Origin: DASPXK01 sp035637315
Lineage (GTDB): Bacteria; Chloroflexota; UBA6077; JACCZL01
Reading direction: 5' to 3'
Assembly (NCBI GenBank): GCA_035637315.1
Contig: DASPXK010000192.1
Coordinates: 1-18,565 of the forward strand
DNA: 18,565 bases
The position numbers were made by a program, and so were the translations under genes. The notes under the pieces were generated by a model, which ran no database searches, had not been told where the DNA came from, and was given only the letters and a program-made list of their open reading frames with translations. Below, piece by piece: positions 6,057 through 14,281 of this stretch (its first letter is position 1; every line of letters begins with the position of its first letter).

Positions 6057-9000
6057 GTGAGGTCAACTCGTCACTCTCCCGCCACGGTCCTCCTGGCCGC
6101 GCTGGTCCTGATCTACGGCCTCGGCTTCGGCTGGCTCGCTGTCGAGCGACACCTCACCCTGCGCACGAACGCCGAGGACCTGGGCTTCACGGACCAGGTG
6201 ATCTGGAACTTCCTGCGAGGTCAGGCCTTCCGCTTCAGTCTCTACGAGCAGGCCGAATTCGAGACTGACGTTGACCTGGCCAGCCTCAAGCGCCCGGACT
6301 CGCTCCTAGCGTTCCACGTGGAGCCCTTCCTGGTCCTGCTCGCGCCGCTCTACCTCGTCGTTCCCGACGTACGGGCCATTCTCTGGCTCCAGGCGGCCCT
6401 CGTAGCGCTCGGGGCGATACCAACCTTTCGATTCGCCCATCGCCGTCTCGGCAGCGACTGGGCCGCCTTATCGGCCGCGAGCGCGTACTTGCTGGCCCCG
6501 CTTGGCCAGTGGGCCCTGTACTCGGATTTCCACGCCGTCACTCTGGCGGCGCCCCTGCTAATGCTGGCGATCGATGCCCTGGACGAAGGACGAGCCTTGC
6601 TGTTCCTGGCAAGCGGGCTCCTTGCCGCGAGTACTAAGGAGGAGATCGGCCTGAGCCTTGCCGGTCTGGGCGTGCTGGCGCTGTTACGGGCCCGGACGCG
6701 CCGCGCCGGATTGGTGGCCGTCGGGCTCGGGGTGGGCTGGTCGCTCCTGTGCGTCGGTGTAATCATCCCCAATTACGCCGGCACCGCCATCTCGCCGTTC
6801 ACGGCGCGCTACGGGTACCTGGGCGACGGCCCAGTGGCGGCGCTCACCACACTGGTCCAGCAGCCATCGACGTATCTCGAGGCGCTCTCCCGCCCGGAAG
6901 TGCTCGGATACGCCGCGACGCTTGTCCTGTCCGGTGGGTGGCTCGCCGTCCTGGCTCCCGAGCTCATCATGCCGACGGGACTCGTGCTCGGGCTCAACGT
7001 CCTCTCGAGCTCGCCCTGGATGTCTTCCGGTCGCGCCCATTACTCGGCCTCTATCCTGCCCTTCCTGATCGCCGCCGCGGTTGTCGGCATGGCGCGCCTG
7101 AGCGGCTGGGAGCGGGGCATCGCAAGGTTGAGAGCCCAGGGCCCAACACCTACGCCAAAAGCGCAGAGTCCGATTCTCTTGGCGCTTTCGGCCCTGCTGG
7201 TGGTCAGTGCAGTGGTCGGCTACCGCCGCTCCGGCGGCGGCGCGTTCGCGGACGGTTTCGTCGTCCCCACGCGGCTGCCCCGCCATGCGCTGGCCGCCCA
7301 GCTCGCCGCCAGCATCCCGCGCGATGCCGCGGTCTCGGCCTCGACCACGCTCTTTCCACACGTCAGCCAGCGCGCGTCGGCATACTTGTTTCCCACCCTG
7401 CGCGATGCCGACTATGTATTGGTCGATGTTGGCGGCAACGCTTTTCCGATTAGTCCGGGCGGCCTGCACCTTAGGGTCCAGGAGCTGCTCGGCAGCGGCC
7501 AGCTCCGGCTGGTGGCGTCTGAGGACGGAATCATGCTCCTCGAGCGCGAGGCGGCCGCCTCGCGGCCGCTGCCGGACAGCTTCTTCGATTTCGCCCGCGT
7601 GCGCGATGCGCGACTCGATCTCCCCACCGCGAGCTACCTCGATGGCGCGATCGATTTGGTGCGGGCCGATCTCGTCCCGAGTGGCGATCTCGGTCCGCGC
7701 GGTCCGCTCGCGACGCTCGAGACGACCTGGCGGCTCCGGGCGGAGGTACATGATCGGCCTCGCCCGTCACTGCACGCCTTTATGAAGGATGGGACTGAGC
7801 AGCGCTTCCACGACCTTCCGACGGTCTGGTGGTACCCGCCCGAGCAGTGGCGGCCGGGCGAGCTGGTTCGGATCGACGTAGGCGGCCTGCCGCTGCGGGA
7901 AGTGGTCCGCTGGGAAGCCGAAGTCCGCGTAGAGTCCCCCGCGCAGGGGACCAGCCCACCACCCGAGCCGACGCCCGCGATGGCGGGCCCAACCGCCGAG
8001 CCTCTACCAGCGCCAGCGCTTGCGCTACCGGGCCCTATGGAATCTCCACCCCCACCCGCGGAGGTTGGGCCCAATGGGGTGTCGATTCGACTGGGCGAGC
8101 TCACGGCCCAGATTGAGCAGGATCCGTGGAGATTATCGCTGCTCGGCCCGGACGGCACACGATTCTGGCATGAGGCGCCGCTCGAGTCGCGTGGCGACCG
8201 CCTGGGCCCGCTCGGCTACCGCGATGCCGCCGGCAACCGCTGGCACCTGGTCCGCTTGCTCGACGTCGCCCCGACCGCGGACGGCGTCCGAGTGGCAGCG
8301 GCGACGGATGAGCCAAACGGACGGACCGCGGCGATTGAGCTTCGCAGCCTGGGACCTCGTGTTGTCCGGATGTCGTTTACGCTCTCGGACTCATCCCAGA
8401 TCGCCGCCCTCGGCGGCGCCTTCGTGGTGCGGCCAGACGAGCGATTCCTCGGGTTTGGGGAGCGGTTCGACGGCGTGGACCAGCGAGGACGGATCGTCTG
8501 GAACTGGTCTCAGGACCGTCGCGACGTCGGCTTCGGCGAGGCGACGTACGCGCCCATCCCGTTCTGCATCTCGAGCCGCGGCTACAGCCTGCTCATCGAG
8601 AGTGACGCGCGCGCATACTTTGATGTGGCCGAGAGCCGCGCCGATCGCTTCGCCTGGGAAGTCCAGCGCCCGGCCACGAGCCTGGTCCTGGCGTATGGAC
8701 CCAGTCCGCGCGACCTGGTCCAGACCCAGGCCGGGCTGGCCGGGCTCCCGCCGCTGCCACCTATCTGGGCCTTCGGTGTCTGGAAAACGGCCGTCGGCGG
8801 CCAGTCGCAGGTTGTTCAGGACGCCCGGCGATTACGAGAGCAGGGCCTCCCAGTGTCAGGCTTGCTGTTGTACGACGCGCCCGACCAGCAGGCCCTGCTC
8901 GGCTGGCCGTTCATTGGCTTCGCCGGCAAGCAGGCGGGGCCCTATCCGGACCTCGGAGCCCTCAACGACGATCTGCATCGGCTGGGCTACAAGACGCTCG

Positions 9001-10370
9001 GCTACAAGAACGCCGATCTCTCGGCCCGCGTCCCGACCCAGGCTGCTACTGCGTTGCAGGGTCTGGCCGTCCTCGATCACACGGGCGGACCGTACGTCCA
9101 CCCGCACCACCTGGTCTCCTGGGTTGACTTCACCAATCCCGACGCTGTGGCCTGGTGGGACAAGCTCTGGCGCCGCATCCTGGCCGATCTTCGCTTCGAC
9201 GGGGCGATGCTGGACCTCGGCGAGCTCGTACCAGAAGACGCGCGTTACGCGGATGGGACGACCGGCATCGAGACCCACAATCGGTATCTCACCCTGTACG
9301 CGCAGGCCTCTTACCTCGCTGCGCGGTCGGTCCGCGGAGACGACTTCGCCATTTTCGCACGCTCGGCGAGCCTGGGCGCTCAGCGCTTCCAGAGCCTCCA
9401 GTGGTCTGGCGACCAGACCGTGACCTGGGGCCAGGACGGCATACGTGGACTCGTGCCCGCGGCGCTCTCGATCGGGCTGAGCGGTTACCCCTACTGGCAT
9501 CCGGAGGTCGGTGGCTACCTGGACGTCGGCCTGCCGCGACCGTCCGAGCGCGAGCTATGGTTCCGCTGGCTCCAACTCGGCGCGTTGAGCCCACTTTTGC
9601 GGGACAACTATGGCGAGCATCAGGGCGACCCCGTGGAGACGTGGTCAGACACGGAGACGGTCGACGCTTTCCGGCGGTACGCGCGGCTCCACAACAGCCT
9701 GGTCCCGTATCTGTACAGCCAGGCGAGGATCGCAGCCGAGACCGGACTGCCGATCATGCGGCATTTGGCACTCATCGCCCCCAATGATCCGCGGGCGTGG
9801 GCCGAGGAGTACGAGTACACGCTTGGCGACGACCTGCTCGTCGCACCGGTCCTGGAGGAGGGCTCCCGTTTGCGGACGCTCTACCTGCCGGCAGGAACCT
9901 GGGTAGACTGGTGGACCGGCCAGTTCTGGGAGGGCGGGCGCACTGTAACCGTCGACGCTCCGCTCGATCAGATCCCAATCTTTGCCCGCGCCGGCGCGAT
10001 CCTGCCACTGGCCACCGACTTCGACACGCTCGCCCCCGCGGCGGACCCGAGCATCGTCCGCTGGGGCGGTGACCTTGTCGTGCGGGTCGTCACCCCGACG
10101 CTGCCGACCGCGCGCGGAGTTCATCTCCCCGAGGCCAGCCAGCGCCTCTACGATGGGACGCTGCTGCGGACCGAGGTTGACGGCCGTGCGCTCACGCTGT
10201 CGGCCGAATTGGCGCCCGCGGAGCGTACATACGAGCTGCACCTTCCCTCGCCGGATCCACCTGCCCGCGTGCTGCTCAACGACGCTCCGGCTGACGGCTG
10301 GTCCTACCGAGACGGTATTGTCAGGCTAACGCTGCGGGCGGCGTCCTTCCGCTTGACGATTCAACCGTAA
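6057..10370 (+). CDS. DUF2079 polytopic membrane protein fused to a GH31 glycoside hydrolase
   Basis: One uninterrupted frame of 1437 codons. Residues 1-390 have about nine or ten hydrophobic helices and the DUF2079 motifs (NAEDLGFTDQVIWN, FHVEPFL, SDFHAVTLAAPLL, STKEEIGL); DUF2079 is thought to be GT-C-like. Residues 390-625 are the soluble C-terminal part usual for DUF2079. A Pro/Ala tether spans about 627-672. Residues 673-1437 are a full-length GH31 enzyme: N-terminal sandwich, (beta/alpha)8 barrel from LPPIWAFGVWK (about 899), then C-terminal sandwiches. The presumed nucleophile is D1053 (MLDLGEL) and the acid/base D1119 (WSGDQTVTWG), with HPEVGGY following. GH31 enzymes cleave alpha-glycosides; here the enzyme would be tethered to the membrane. 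The start is GTG at 6057 with a weak Shine-Dalgarno, 12 bp after the radical SAM gene. A separate GH31 start near the tether is possible but would lack a signal peptide. Confidence 0.9.
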   Translation: MRSTRHSPATVLLAALVLIYGLGFGWLAVERHLTLRTNAEDLGFTDQVIWNFLRGQAFRFSLYEQAEFETDVDLASLKRPDSLLAFHVEPFLVLLAPLYLVVPDVRAILWLQAALVALGAIPTFRFAHRRLGSDWAALSAASAYLLAPLGQWALYSDFHAVTLAAPLLMLAIDALDEGRALLFLASGLLAASTKEEIGLSLAGLGVLALLRARTRRAGLVAVGLGVGWSLLCVGVIIPNYAGTAISPFTARYGYLGDGPVAALTTLVQQPSTYLEALSRPEVLGYAATLVLSGGWLAVLAPELIMPTGLVLGLNVLSSSPWMSSGRAHYSASILPFLIAAAVVGMARLSGWERGIARLRAQGPTPTPKAQSPILLALSALLVVSAVVGYRRSGGGAFADGFVVPTRLPRHALAAQLAASIPRDAAVSASTTLFPHVSQRASAYLFPTLRDADYVLVDVGGNAFPISPGGLHLRVQELLGSGQLRLVASEDGIMLLEREAAASRPLPDSFFDFARVRDARLDLPTASYLDGAIDLVRADLVPSGDLGPRGPLATLETTWRLRAEVHDRPRPSLHAFMKDGTEQRFHDLPTVWWYPPEQWRPGELVRIDVGGLPLREVVRWEAEVRVESPAQGTSPPPEPTPAMAGPTAEPLPAPALALPGPMESPPPPAEVGPNGVSIRLGELTAQIEQDPWRLSLLGPDGTRFWHEAPLESRGDRLGPLGYRDAAGNRWHLVRLLDVAPTADGVRVAAATDEPNGRTAAIELRSLGPRVVRMSFTLSDSSQIAALGGAFVVRPDERFLGFGERFDGVDQRGRIVWNWSQDRRDVGFGEATYAPIPFCISSRGYSLLIESDARAYFDVAESRADRFAWEVQRPATSLVLAYGPSPRDLVQTQAGLAGLPPLPPIWAFGVWKTAVGGQSQVVQDARRLREQGLPVSGLLLYDAPDQQALLGWPFIGFAGKQAGPYPDLGALNDDLHRLGYKTLGYKNADLSARVPTQAATALQGLAVLDHTGGPYVHPHHLVSWVDFTNPDAVAWWDKLWRRILADLRFDGAMLDLGELVPEDARYADGTTGIETHNRYLTLYAQASYLAARSVRGDDFAIFARSASLGAQRFQSLQWSGDQTVTWGQDGIRGLVPAALSIGLSGYPYWHPEVGGYLDVGLPRPSERELWFRWLQLGALSPLLRDNYGEHQGDPVETWSDTETVDAFRRYARLHNSLVPYLYSQARIAAETGLPIMRHLALIAPNDPRAWAEEYEYTLGDDLLVAPVLEEGSRLRTLYLPAGTWVDWWTGQFWEGGRTVTVDAPLDQIPIFARAGAILPLATDFDTLAPAADPSIVRWGGDLVVRVVTPTLPTARGVHLPEASQRLYDGTLLRTEVDGRALTLSAELAPAERTYELHLPSPDPPARVLLNDAPADGWSYRDGIVRLTLRAASFRLTIQP

Positions 10371-10433
10371 GACTCTGGCAAGGATCTTCCGACGGGCTAC
10401 AGGTTGAAGCGGCAAACTTGAAGGAGCGGGGGG

Positions 10434-10487
10434 ATGCATCGGACCGGACGAGCGCCGGACGAGACTGATCGAGTAAGGCATGACTGA
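10434..10487 (+). CDS. Short leader ORF upstream of the molybdoenzyme gene
   Basis: An ATG at 10434 opens a 17-codon frame (MHRTGRAPDETDRVRHD) that stops at 10485-10487, eight bases past the molybdoenzyme ATG at 10480. It has a strong Shine-Dalgarno, AAGGAG (10421-10426), seven bases before the ATG. The molybdoenzyme itself has only TAAGG placed about one base from its ATG, which is too close to work well, so its translation may depend on ribosomes ending this leader. No function is implied for the peptide. Confidence 0.45.
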   Translation: MHRTGRAPDETDRVRHD

Positions 10488-12270
10488 GCAGCGTGGCGGT
10501 CTTAGGTGGCCAGCGAGCGCGGCGGTTGCATCGACGGCAACAGCCGCCGCATTGCTTGTGATGTTCTGGACACGCAGCGCCTTCCAGATCCGGACGCTGC
10601 CTGAGCGGGTCATGGAGTGGGCTCTCCTGTTTGTCTCACCGGACGCGCTCGAGGCCGGGATCGGCCGTTTTGGCTTCGAGGCCAAGGTGTACGCCCTCTA
10701 CGCCGCCGTTGGTGGCATGGCCTTGATTCTGATCGGCGTCGGCACCGTCGTCCTGGCGAAGGCCCGCTCCCCGTGGACGCTGTGGGCACTTGGCCCGGCC
10801 CTGTACCTCTTCGCCATGGCCGTGATCATGCCCGTGACAGGCGCAGGCTTGTTCGCCTCCGAGCTGTTTCAGGACCCCTGGCTGGTGAACGCCTGCTATC
10901 TCGGCATTGCGTTCAGCTACGCGAGCCTGCTCTTGCTCGGGAAGTCGCTGTTGGGCGGCCGAGCATCCGGCGCCACCCGAGCTCTTCGCCCGCCACCGGG
11001 CCTGGGCATGGCCCGCCGGGCCTTCATCGCCGGCCTGGCCCCGGCTATTGGATCGTATGTCGCGATCTTCTGGCTGGGACAGAGAACCGGCGCCGCGGGC
11101 AGTAGCGTACCGCTGGCCAAGGTGCCGAGCCTCGCAAGCGCAGCGCCCCCCACGGCCGCCCCGGCGGCCACCGCGTACCGTCCTTCGAACGAGCAGGCTG
11201 CTGCCGCGCTGCCGACGCCGGCCCCGCAGCCGACGATGGAGCCGGCCAAGCCCTCTGGCCCAGCGTCCGAGCCGCCGCTGCCCGTTCCGAAGCCCATGAA
11301 CAAGCAGCTAACTCGAGACAAGGATGGCTCGCTGACGGCCGGCTCCCGCCAGCCGGGCACGCTGGCGCCGCTGATAACGCGGGCGCAAGACCACTACCAC
11401 GTCACCAAGAACCCGGTCGCCGATCCGGTGATCAAGCCAGAGGAGTGGCGCCTGGTCCTGGACGGCGAGCTCAAGAATCCGGTGCAGCTCGATTACCGGA
11501 CCCTGCGCCAACTGCCGGCGGTCGAGACCGCCAAGACACTCGAATGCATCAGCAACCTGACCGCCGAATGCCAACTCGTCCCCTTCGGCTGTGAGCTGAT
11601 TGGGACGGCCAGGTGGAAAGGCGTGCCACTGAAGGACCTGATCGGGCTGGCCGGGGGCTTCAAGCCGGGGGTGGTGAGCGTGGCCCTGCTCGGGTCTGAT
11701 GAGTTCGTGAGCGTGATCCCGGCCGAGGTCGCCCTGGACCCCAATACCCTCGTGGCGTATGAGATGGACGGGGACGTCCTGCCGTACGAGCATGGCTACC
11801 CGGCCCGGGTGCTCACGCCGGGCCGTTACGGGTTCAAGAGCGCCAAGTGGGTGATCGCCATCCGGCCGATGAACCGCGAAGTCCTCGACTGGTATGGGCA
11901 GCGCAACTGGAGCAAGGACGGCATCGTCAAGACTATGACCCGCATCGATGTCCCCGCTCCGGCTGCGGGCCTCCCGGCTGGTTCTCAGCGGATCGCGGGC
12001 ATCGCGTACGCCGCTGACCGCGGCATTGGGAAGGTCGAGTTCAGCGCCAACGGCGGCCAGACGTGGGAACCGGCGACCTTCCTCGAGCCTGCGCCCGGCA
12101 AGGACGCCTGGGTGCGCTGGGAGGGCACGTTTGAGTTAGCGGCGCGTGCAACCGCCAAACTGGTCGCCCGGGCAACAGACGGTACCGGGACGCTCCAGAC
12201 CGAGCAGTTCAGCCTGGCCCAGCCTGAAGGGGCAAGCGGCTGGAACCACATCGAAGTCAGAAGCCAGTGA
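10480..12270 (+). CDS. Membrane-anchored sulfite-oxidase-like molybdopterin oxidoreductase
   Basis: A 596-residue protein. Five hydrophobic helices (about 13-30, 70-93, 99-119, 136-156, 182-199) precede a Pro/Ala/Thr-rich tether (205-275). The oxidoreductase molybdopterin-binding domain follows (about 305-480): EEWRLVLDGELKNPVQLDY, then C356 in TLECISN, the expected molybdenum ligand, GTARWKGVPLKDLI, and the GYPARVLTPGRYGFKSAKW stretch. An Ig-like Mo-co dimerisation domain ends the protein (about 490-596). There is no N-terminal heme b5 domain, so electrons must leave by another route. ARRAFIAGL (178-186) just before the fifth helix resembles a twin-arginine signal, fitting Tat export of the folded cofactor domain. 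An in-frame TAA at 10474 fixes ATG 10480 as the earliest start. Sulfite is the best-known family substrate, but it is not proven here. Confidence 0.9.
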   Translation: MTEQRGGLRWPASAAVASTATAAALLVMFWTRSAFQIRTLPERVMEWALLFVSPDALEAGIGRFGFEAKVYALYAAVGGMALILIGVGTVVLAKARSPWTLWALGPALYLFAMAVIMPVTGAGLFASELFQDPWLVNACYLGIAFSYASLLLLGKSLLGGRASGATRALRPPPGLGMARRAFIAGLAPAIGSYVAIFWLGQRTGAAGSSVPLAKVPSLASAAPPTAAPAATAYRPSNEQAAAALPTPAPQPTMEPAKPSGPASEPPLPVPKPMNKQLTRDKDGSLTAGSRQPGTLAPLITRAQDHYHVTKNPVADPVIKPEEWRLVLDGELKNPVQLDYRTLRQLPAVETAKTLECISNLTAECQLVPFGCELIGTARWKGVPLKDLIGLAGGFKPGVVSVALLGSDEFVSVIPAEVALDPNTLVAYEMDGDVLPYEHGYPARVLTPGRYGFKSAKWVIAIRPMNREVLDWYGQRNWSKDGIVKTMTRIDVPAPAAGLPAGSQRIAGIAYAADRGIGKVEFSANGGQTWEPATFLEPAPGKDAWVRWEGTFELAARATAKLVARATDGTGTLQTEQFSLAQPEGASGWNHIEVRSQ

Positions 12271-12307
12271 CGGACGCGGGAGGCCGCACCTGGCTGACCG
12301 CCGCGCG

Positions 12308-13024
12308 TCATCCGCCACCCAGGGACGGCCTCCAGCGCGCGTAGCGAACGGCGGTTGTAACGAGCTTGCAGCCGGCGCCGAACGTTCCGCGCAGCGTCCC
12401 CGAGACCTTGGAGCGACCACCGCCGCGGGCCCTGTACCCAACCGAGACCTGGGCGATCCGAAAATCAGCCCGCGCGGCCTTGACGATCATCTCCGTCGTC
12501 CAGCCGTACGTCATCTCGCGCATGTCCAGTTGGGCCAGGCAGTCCGAGCGGATCGCTTTGAACGACGGCAGGTCCGCCAGGGGATGGCCGGTCAGGAGAC
12601 CGATCGCCCAGGCGACGGCTCGGTTCCCCAGGCGGGCATGGATCGGCAGGGCATCCGGCGCGTGACGGAGGTCGCGGCAGCCGAGGACCAGGTCGGCCTC
12701 GCCGCGCAGGATCGGGCCCACGATACGCGGCGCTTCAGCCGGCGGATCGCTGTAGTCGCCATCGAAAAAGACCAGCACGCCAGCGCCAGCCACACGGACA
12801 CCCTCGGCACAGGCCGCACCGTAACCGGCGCGTCGCTGCTGCACGACTTCGGCACTGTGTTGCGCGGCGACCTCACGGGTTCCGTCGGTGCTGCCGCCGT
12901 CGACCACGACTACACGATCGATCACGTCGGGCGGCACCTCGGCCAGGACCCGCCCGATCACCTCCGCCTCGTTCCAGACCGGTATGATGGCGATCACCGA
13001 TCCCGCTACAGGGCTCGGAGGCAT
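12308..13024 (-). CDS. Family 2 glycosyltransferase (dolichol-phosphate-mannose-synthase-like)
   Basis: A soluble GT-A transferase of 238 residues from the ATG at 13022-13024. IAIIPVWNEAEVIGRVL (11-27) is the GT2 opening, VVVVDGGSTDGT (38-49) binds the nucleotide, and FFDGDYSDP (86-94) holds the DxD metal site (D88, D90). The GYGAACAEGV strand (68-77) is the DPMS-like type. No C-terminal membrane helices are present, so it is likely a peripheral enzyme making a lipid-linked or small-molecule glycoside. The frame also opens at a TTG (13051), but ATG is preferred because the conserved domain starts right after it and an AGGG lies about seven bases upstream. It follows the DUF5010 gene by 27 bp and converges with the molybdoenzyme gene, 37 bp apart, with no visible T-tract terminator. 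Confidence 0.9.
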   Translation of the reverse strand: MPPSPVAGSVIAIIPVWNEAEVIGRVLAEVPPDVIDRVVVVDGGSTDGTREVAAQHSAEVVQQRRAGYGAACAEGVRVAGAGVLVFFDGDYSDPPAEAPRIVGPILRGEADLVLGCRDLRHAPDALPIHARLGNRAVAWAIGLLTGHPLADLPSFKAIRSDCLAQLDMREMTYGWTTEMIVKAARADFRIAQVSVGYRARGGGRSKVSGTLRGTFGAGCKLVTTAVRYARWRPSLGGG

Positions 13025-13051
13025 GGTAGACCCTAGATTGGTACAGCTCAA

Positions 13052-14212
13052 TCAGGGCGGCGGGAGCCCGGCCTTGAAGCGATCCGCATAGCGACGCGTC
13101 AGGTCGATGTACTGGCGGCCAAACTCCATGGTTTCCAGGATGCCGCTCGCCTCGCCCAACTCGTTCCAGGTCTCGATCGCCATGATCTGGCGGCCGCTCC
13201 GGAGCGCTTCCCGCAACTGGTCCTCGTAATAGCGGCCGCCCTGGCGGTCGGTGTGGATCGCATCCGATCGCCCGAACTGGGCGTTCGAGAAGCCGGGCCC
13301 AACCTGGGCGATCGTGAACTCGGGACCGCTGGTGAAACCGAACGGAGCCGCGCCCCAGGCGTACATCCCCTCGGTCCGCAAGAGCGCATCCGTGCCGTTG
13401 TTCTTGGCCCTTTCCCACTGCTTCTCGCGGACGATAAAGGGCGCCAGCCCCCCGAAGTCGCGCGGAAAGCGGTCGTACACGCACTCGAAGGTAGACTGGT
13501 CGAACTTGTAGACACGCTGCGCGTCGTAGAGCCAGACGAGCGGCCGGCTGTCAACCGCGGCCCAGTGGCGCGGGGGGATCTTCGAGTAGAAGTCGTAGAT
13601 AGTCGTGTAGAAGATCCGCTTGCCGCGCTCCTCCGTCAGGTCCTCGTCATTGAGGATCGTCGTGTCCAGAAAGAGCCCGATCTTGAGCGGCGTGCCGTCG
13701 GCAGCCAGGCGGTCGAGCGCCGTCACCATTGGCGGTAGCCCCTCCGTAGCAAAGTGGTTCAGCTCCGGGGCTGGGGCAACCCTTCGGTTGTACTGGCCGG
13801 GCTCGCCCCAGTAGTCGGGCAGAACGATGTCGATACCCGCAGCCAGCATGTCGCGGAATTCCTTCTCGTACCACGCGGCGTCGCGGAAGCTGATCGTGTC
13901 CAGGTTCGGGGGATGGTGCGGATACGGGTCGAACGACCTGCGACTCTGGGCCTCGCGGTAGGTTGCCGCGTCGTACCAATAGAAAAAATAGGTGGCGACA
14001 ACGCGCTGGTTCGCGCCGAAGCTCTCTACAGGAAAGTCCTGCACGTATGGCGCTCGATACGGGCCGGGACGTGCCCACGACAGATAATCGACCGCGTCCC
14101 CGTCATCGTTCGCGCCGACAGTGGCACCCACGCAGGGGATGAACGCCGCTGCGACCGCAGCCGCCATCATGAGCAAAGGCAGCCCTGGCCAGGAAATCGT
14201 CCGAAGCCTCAA
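13052..14212 (-). CDS. Secreted DUF5010 / GH99-like protein
   Basis: A 386-residue protein with a plausible signal peptide (basic MRLRTISWPG, hydrophobic 11-26, small residues at 27-31). The body resembles the DUF5010/GH71-GH99-like TIM-barrel group, which includes endo-alpha-mannosidase-type enzymes: VVATYFFYWYDAATY (71-85), MLAAGIDIVLPDYWGEPG (122-139), KIGLFLDTTI (177-186), and ETWNELGEASGI (347-358) on a late strand with candidate acidic catalytic residues. It probably acts on a polysaccharide outside the membrane, but the substrate is unknown. The start is uncertain: TTG at 14210-14212 gives the basic n-region a signal peptide needs; ATGs at 14170 and 14167 would not. No Shine-Dalgarno is evident for either. 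It is followed by a GT2 gene, suggesting a shared glycan role. Confidence 0.78.
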   Translation of the reverse strand: MRLRTISWPGLPLLMMAAAVAAAFIPCVGATVGANDDGDAVDYLSWARPGPYRAPYVQDFPVESFGANQRVVATYFFYWYDAATYREAQSRRSFDPYPHHPPNLDTISFRDAAWYEKEFRDMLAAGIDIVLPDYWGEPGQYNRRVAPAPELNHFATEGLPPMVTALDRLAADGTPLKIGLFLDTTILNDEDLTEERGKRIFYTTIYDFYSKIPPRHWAAVDSRPLVWLYDAQRVYKFDQSTFECVYDRFPRDFGGLAPFIVREKQWERAKNNGTDALLRTEGMYAWGAAPFGFTSGPEFTIAQVGPGFSNAQFGRSDAIHTDRQGGRYYEDQLREALRSGRQIMAIETWNELGEASGILETMEFGRQYIDLTRRYADRFKAGLPPP

Positions 14213-14234
14213 AAAGTCACCGCGGCGCCGCCGA

Positions 14235-14254
14235 GGGCGCGATCAATCGCGCCC
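14235..14254. repeat. GC-rich palindrome, dispersed-repeat or terminator-like
   Basis: GGGCGCGA (14235-14242) and TCGCGCCC (14247-14254) form a perfect stem with loop TCAA. On the minus strand it reads GGTAGGGGCGCGATTGATCG, the style of short palindromes scattered through many Chloroflexota genomes. A second palindrome (GCGGCGCCGC) and then TTTTTG follow in the direction of transcription, so it may also weaken read-through from the cNMP gene into the DUF5010 gene. Confidence 0.6.
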
Positions 14255-14281
14255 CTACCATTTTCGTCCCCGACGGCTCCC

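Noticed and set aside
8020..9423. 467-codon plus-strand frame inside the GH31 region
   Set aside because: Ser/Arg-rich, no recognisable domain, and the overlapping frame encodes an intact GH31 catalytic domain; shadow frame.
8065..10370. Sulfoquinovosidase (YihQ-like) identity for the GH31 domain
   Set aside because: The DLGEL and GDQTV motifs look YihQ-like, but the QQWSG and Arg/Trp sulfonate-recognition segment of YihQ is not seen, so only general GH31 membership is claimed.
12146..13036. 296-codon plus-strand frame opposite the GT2 gene
   Set aside because: No domain, composition of a shadow; the minus strand shows the GT2 nucleotide and DxD motifs.
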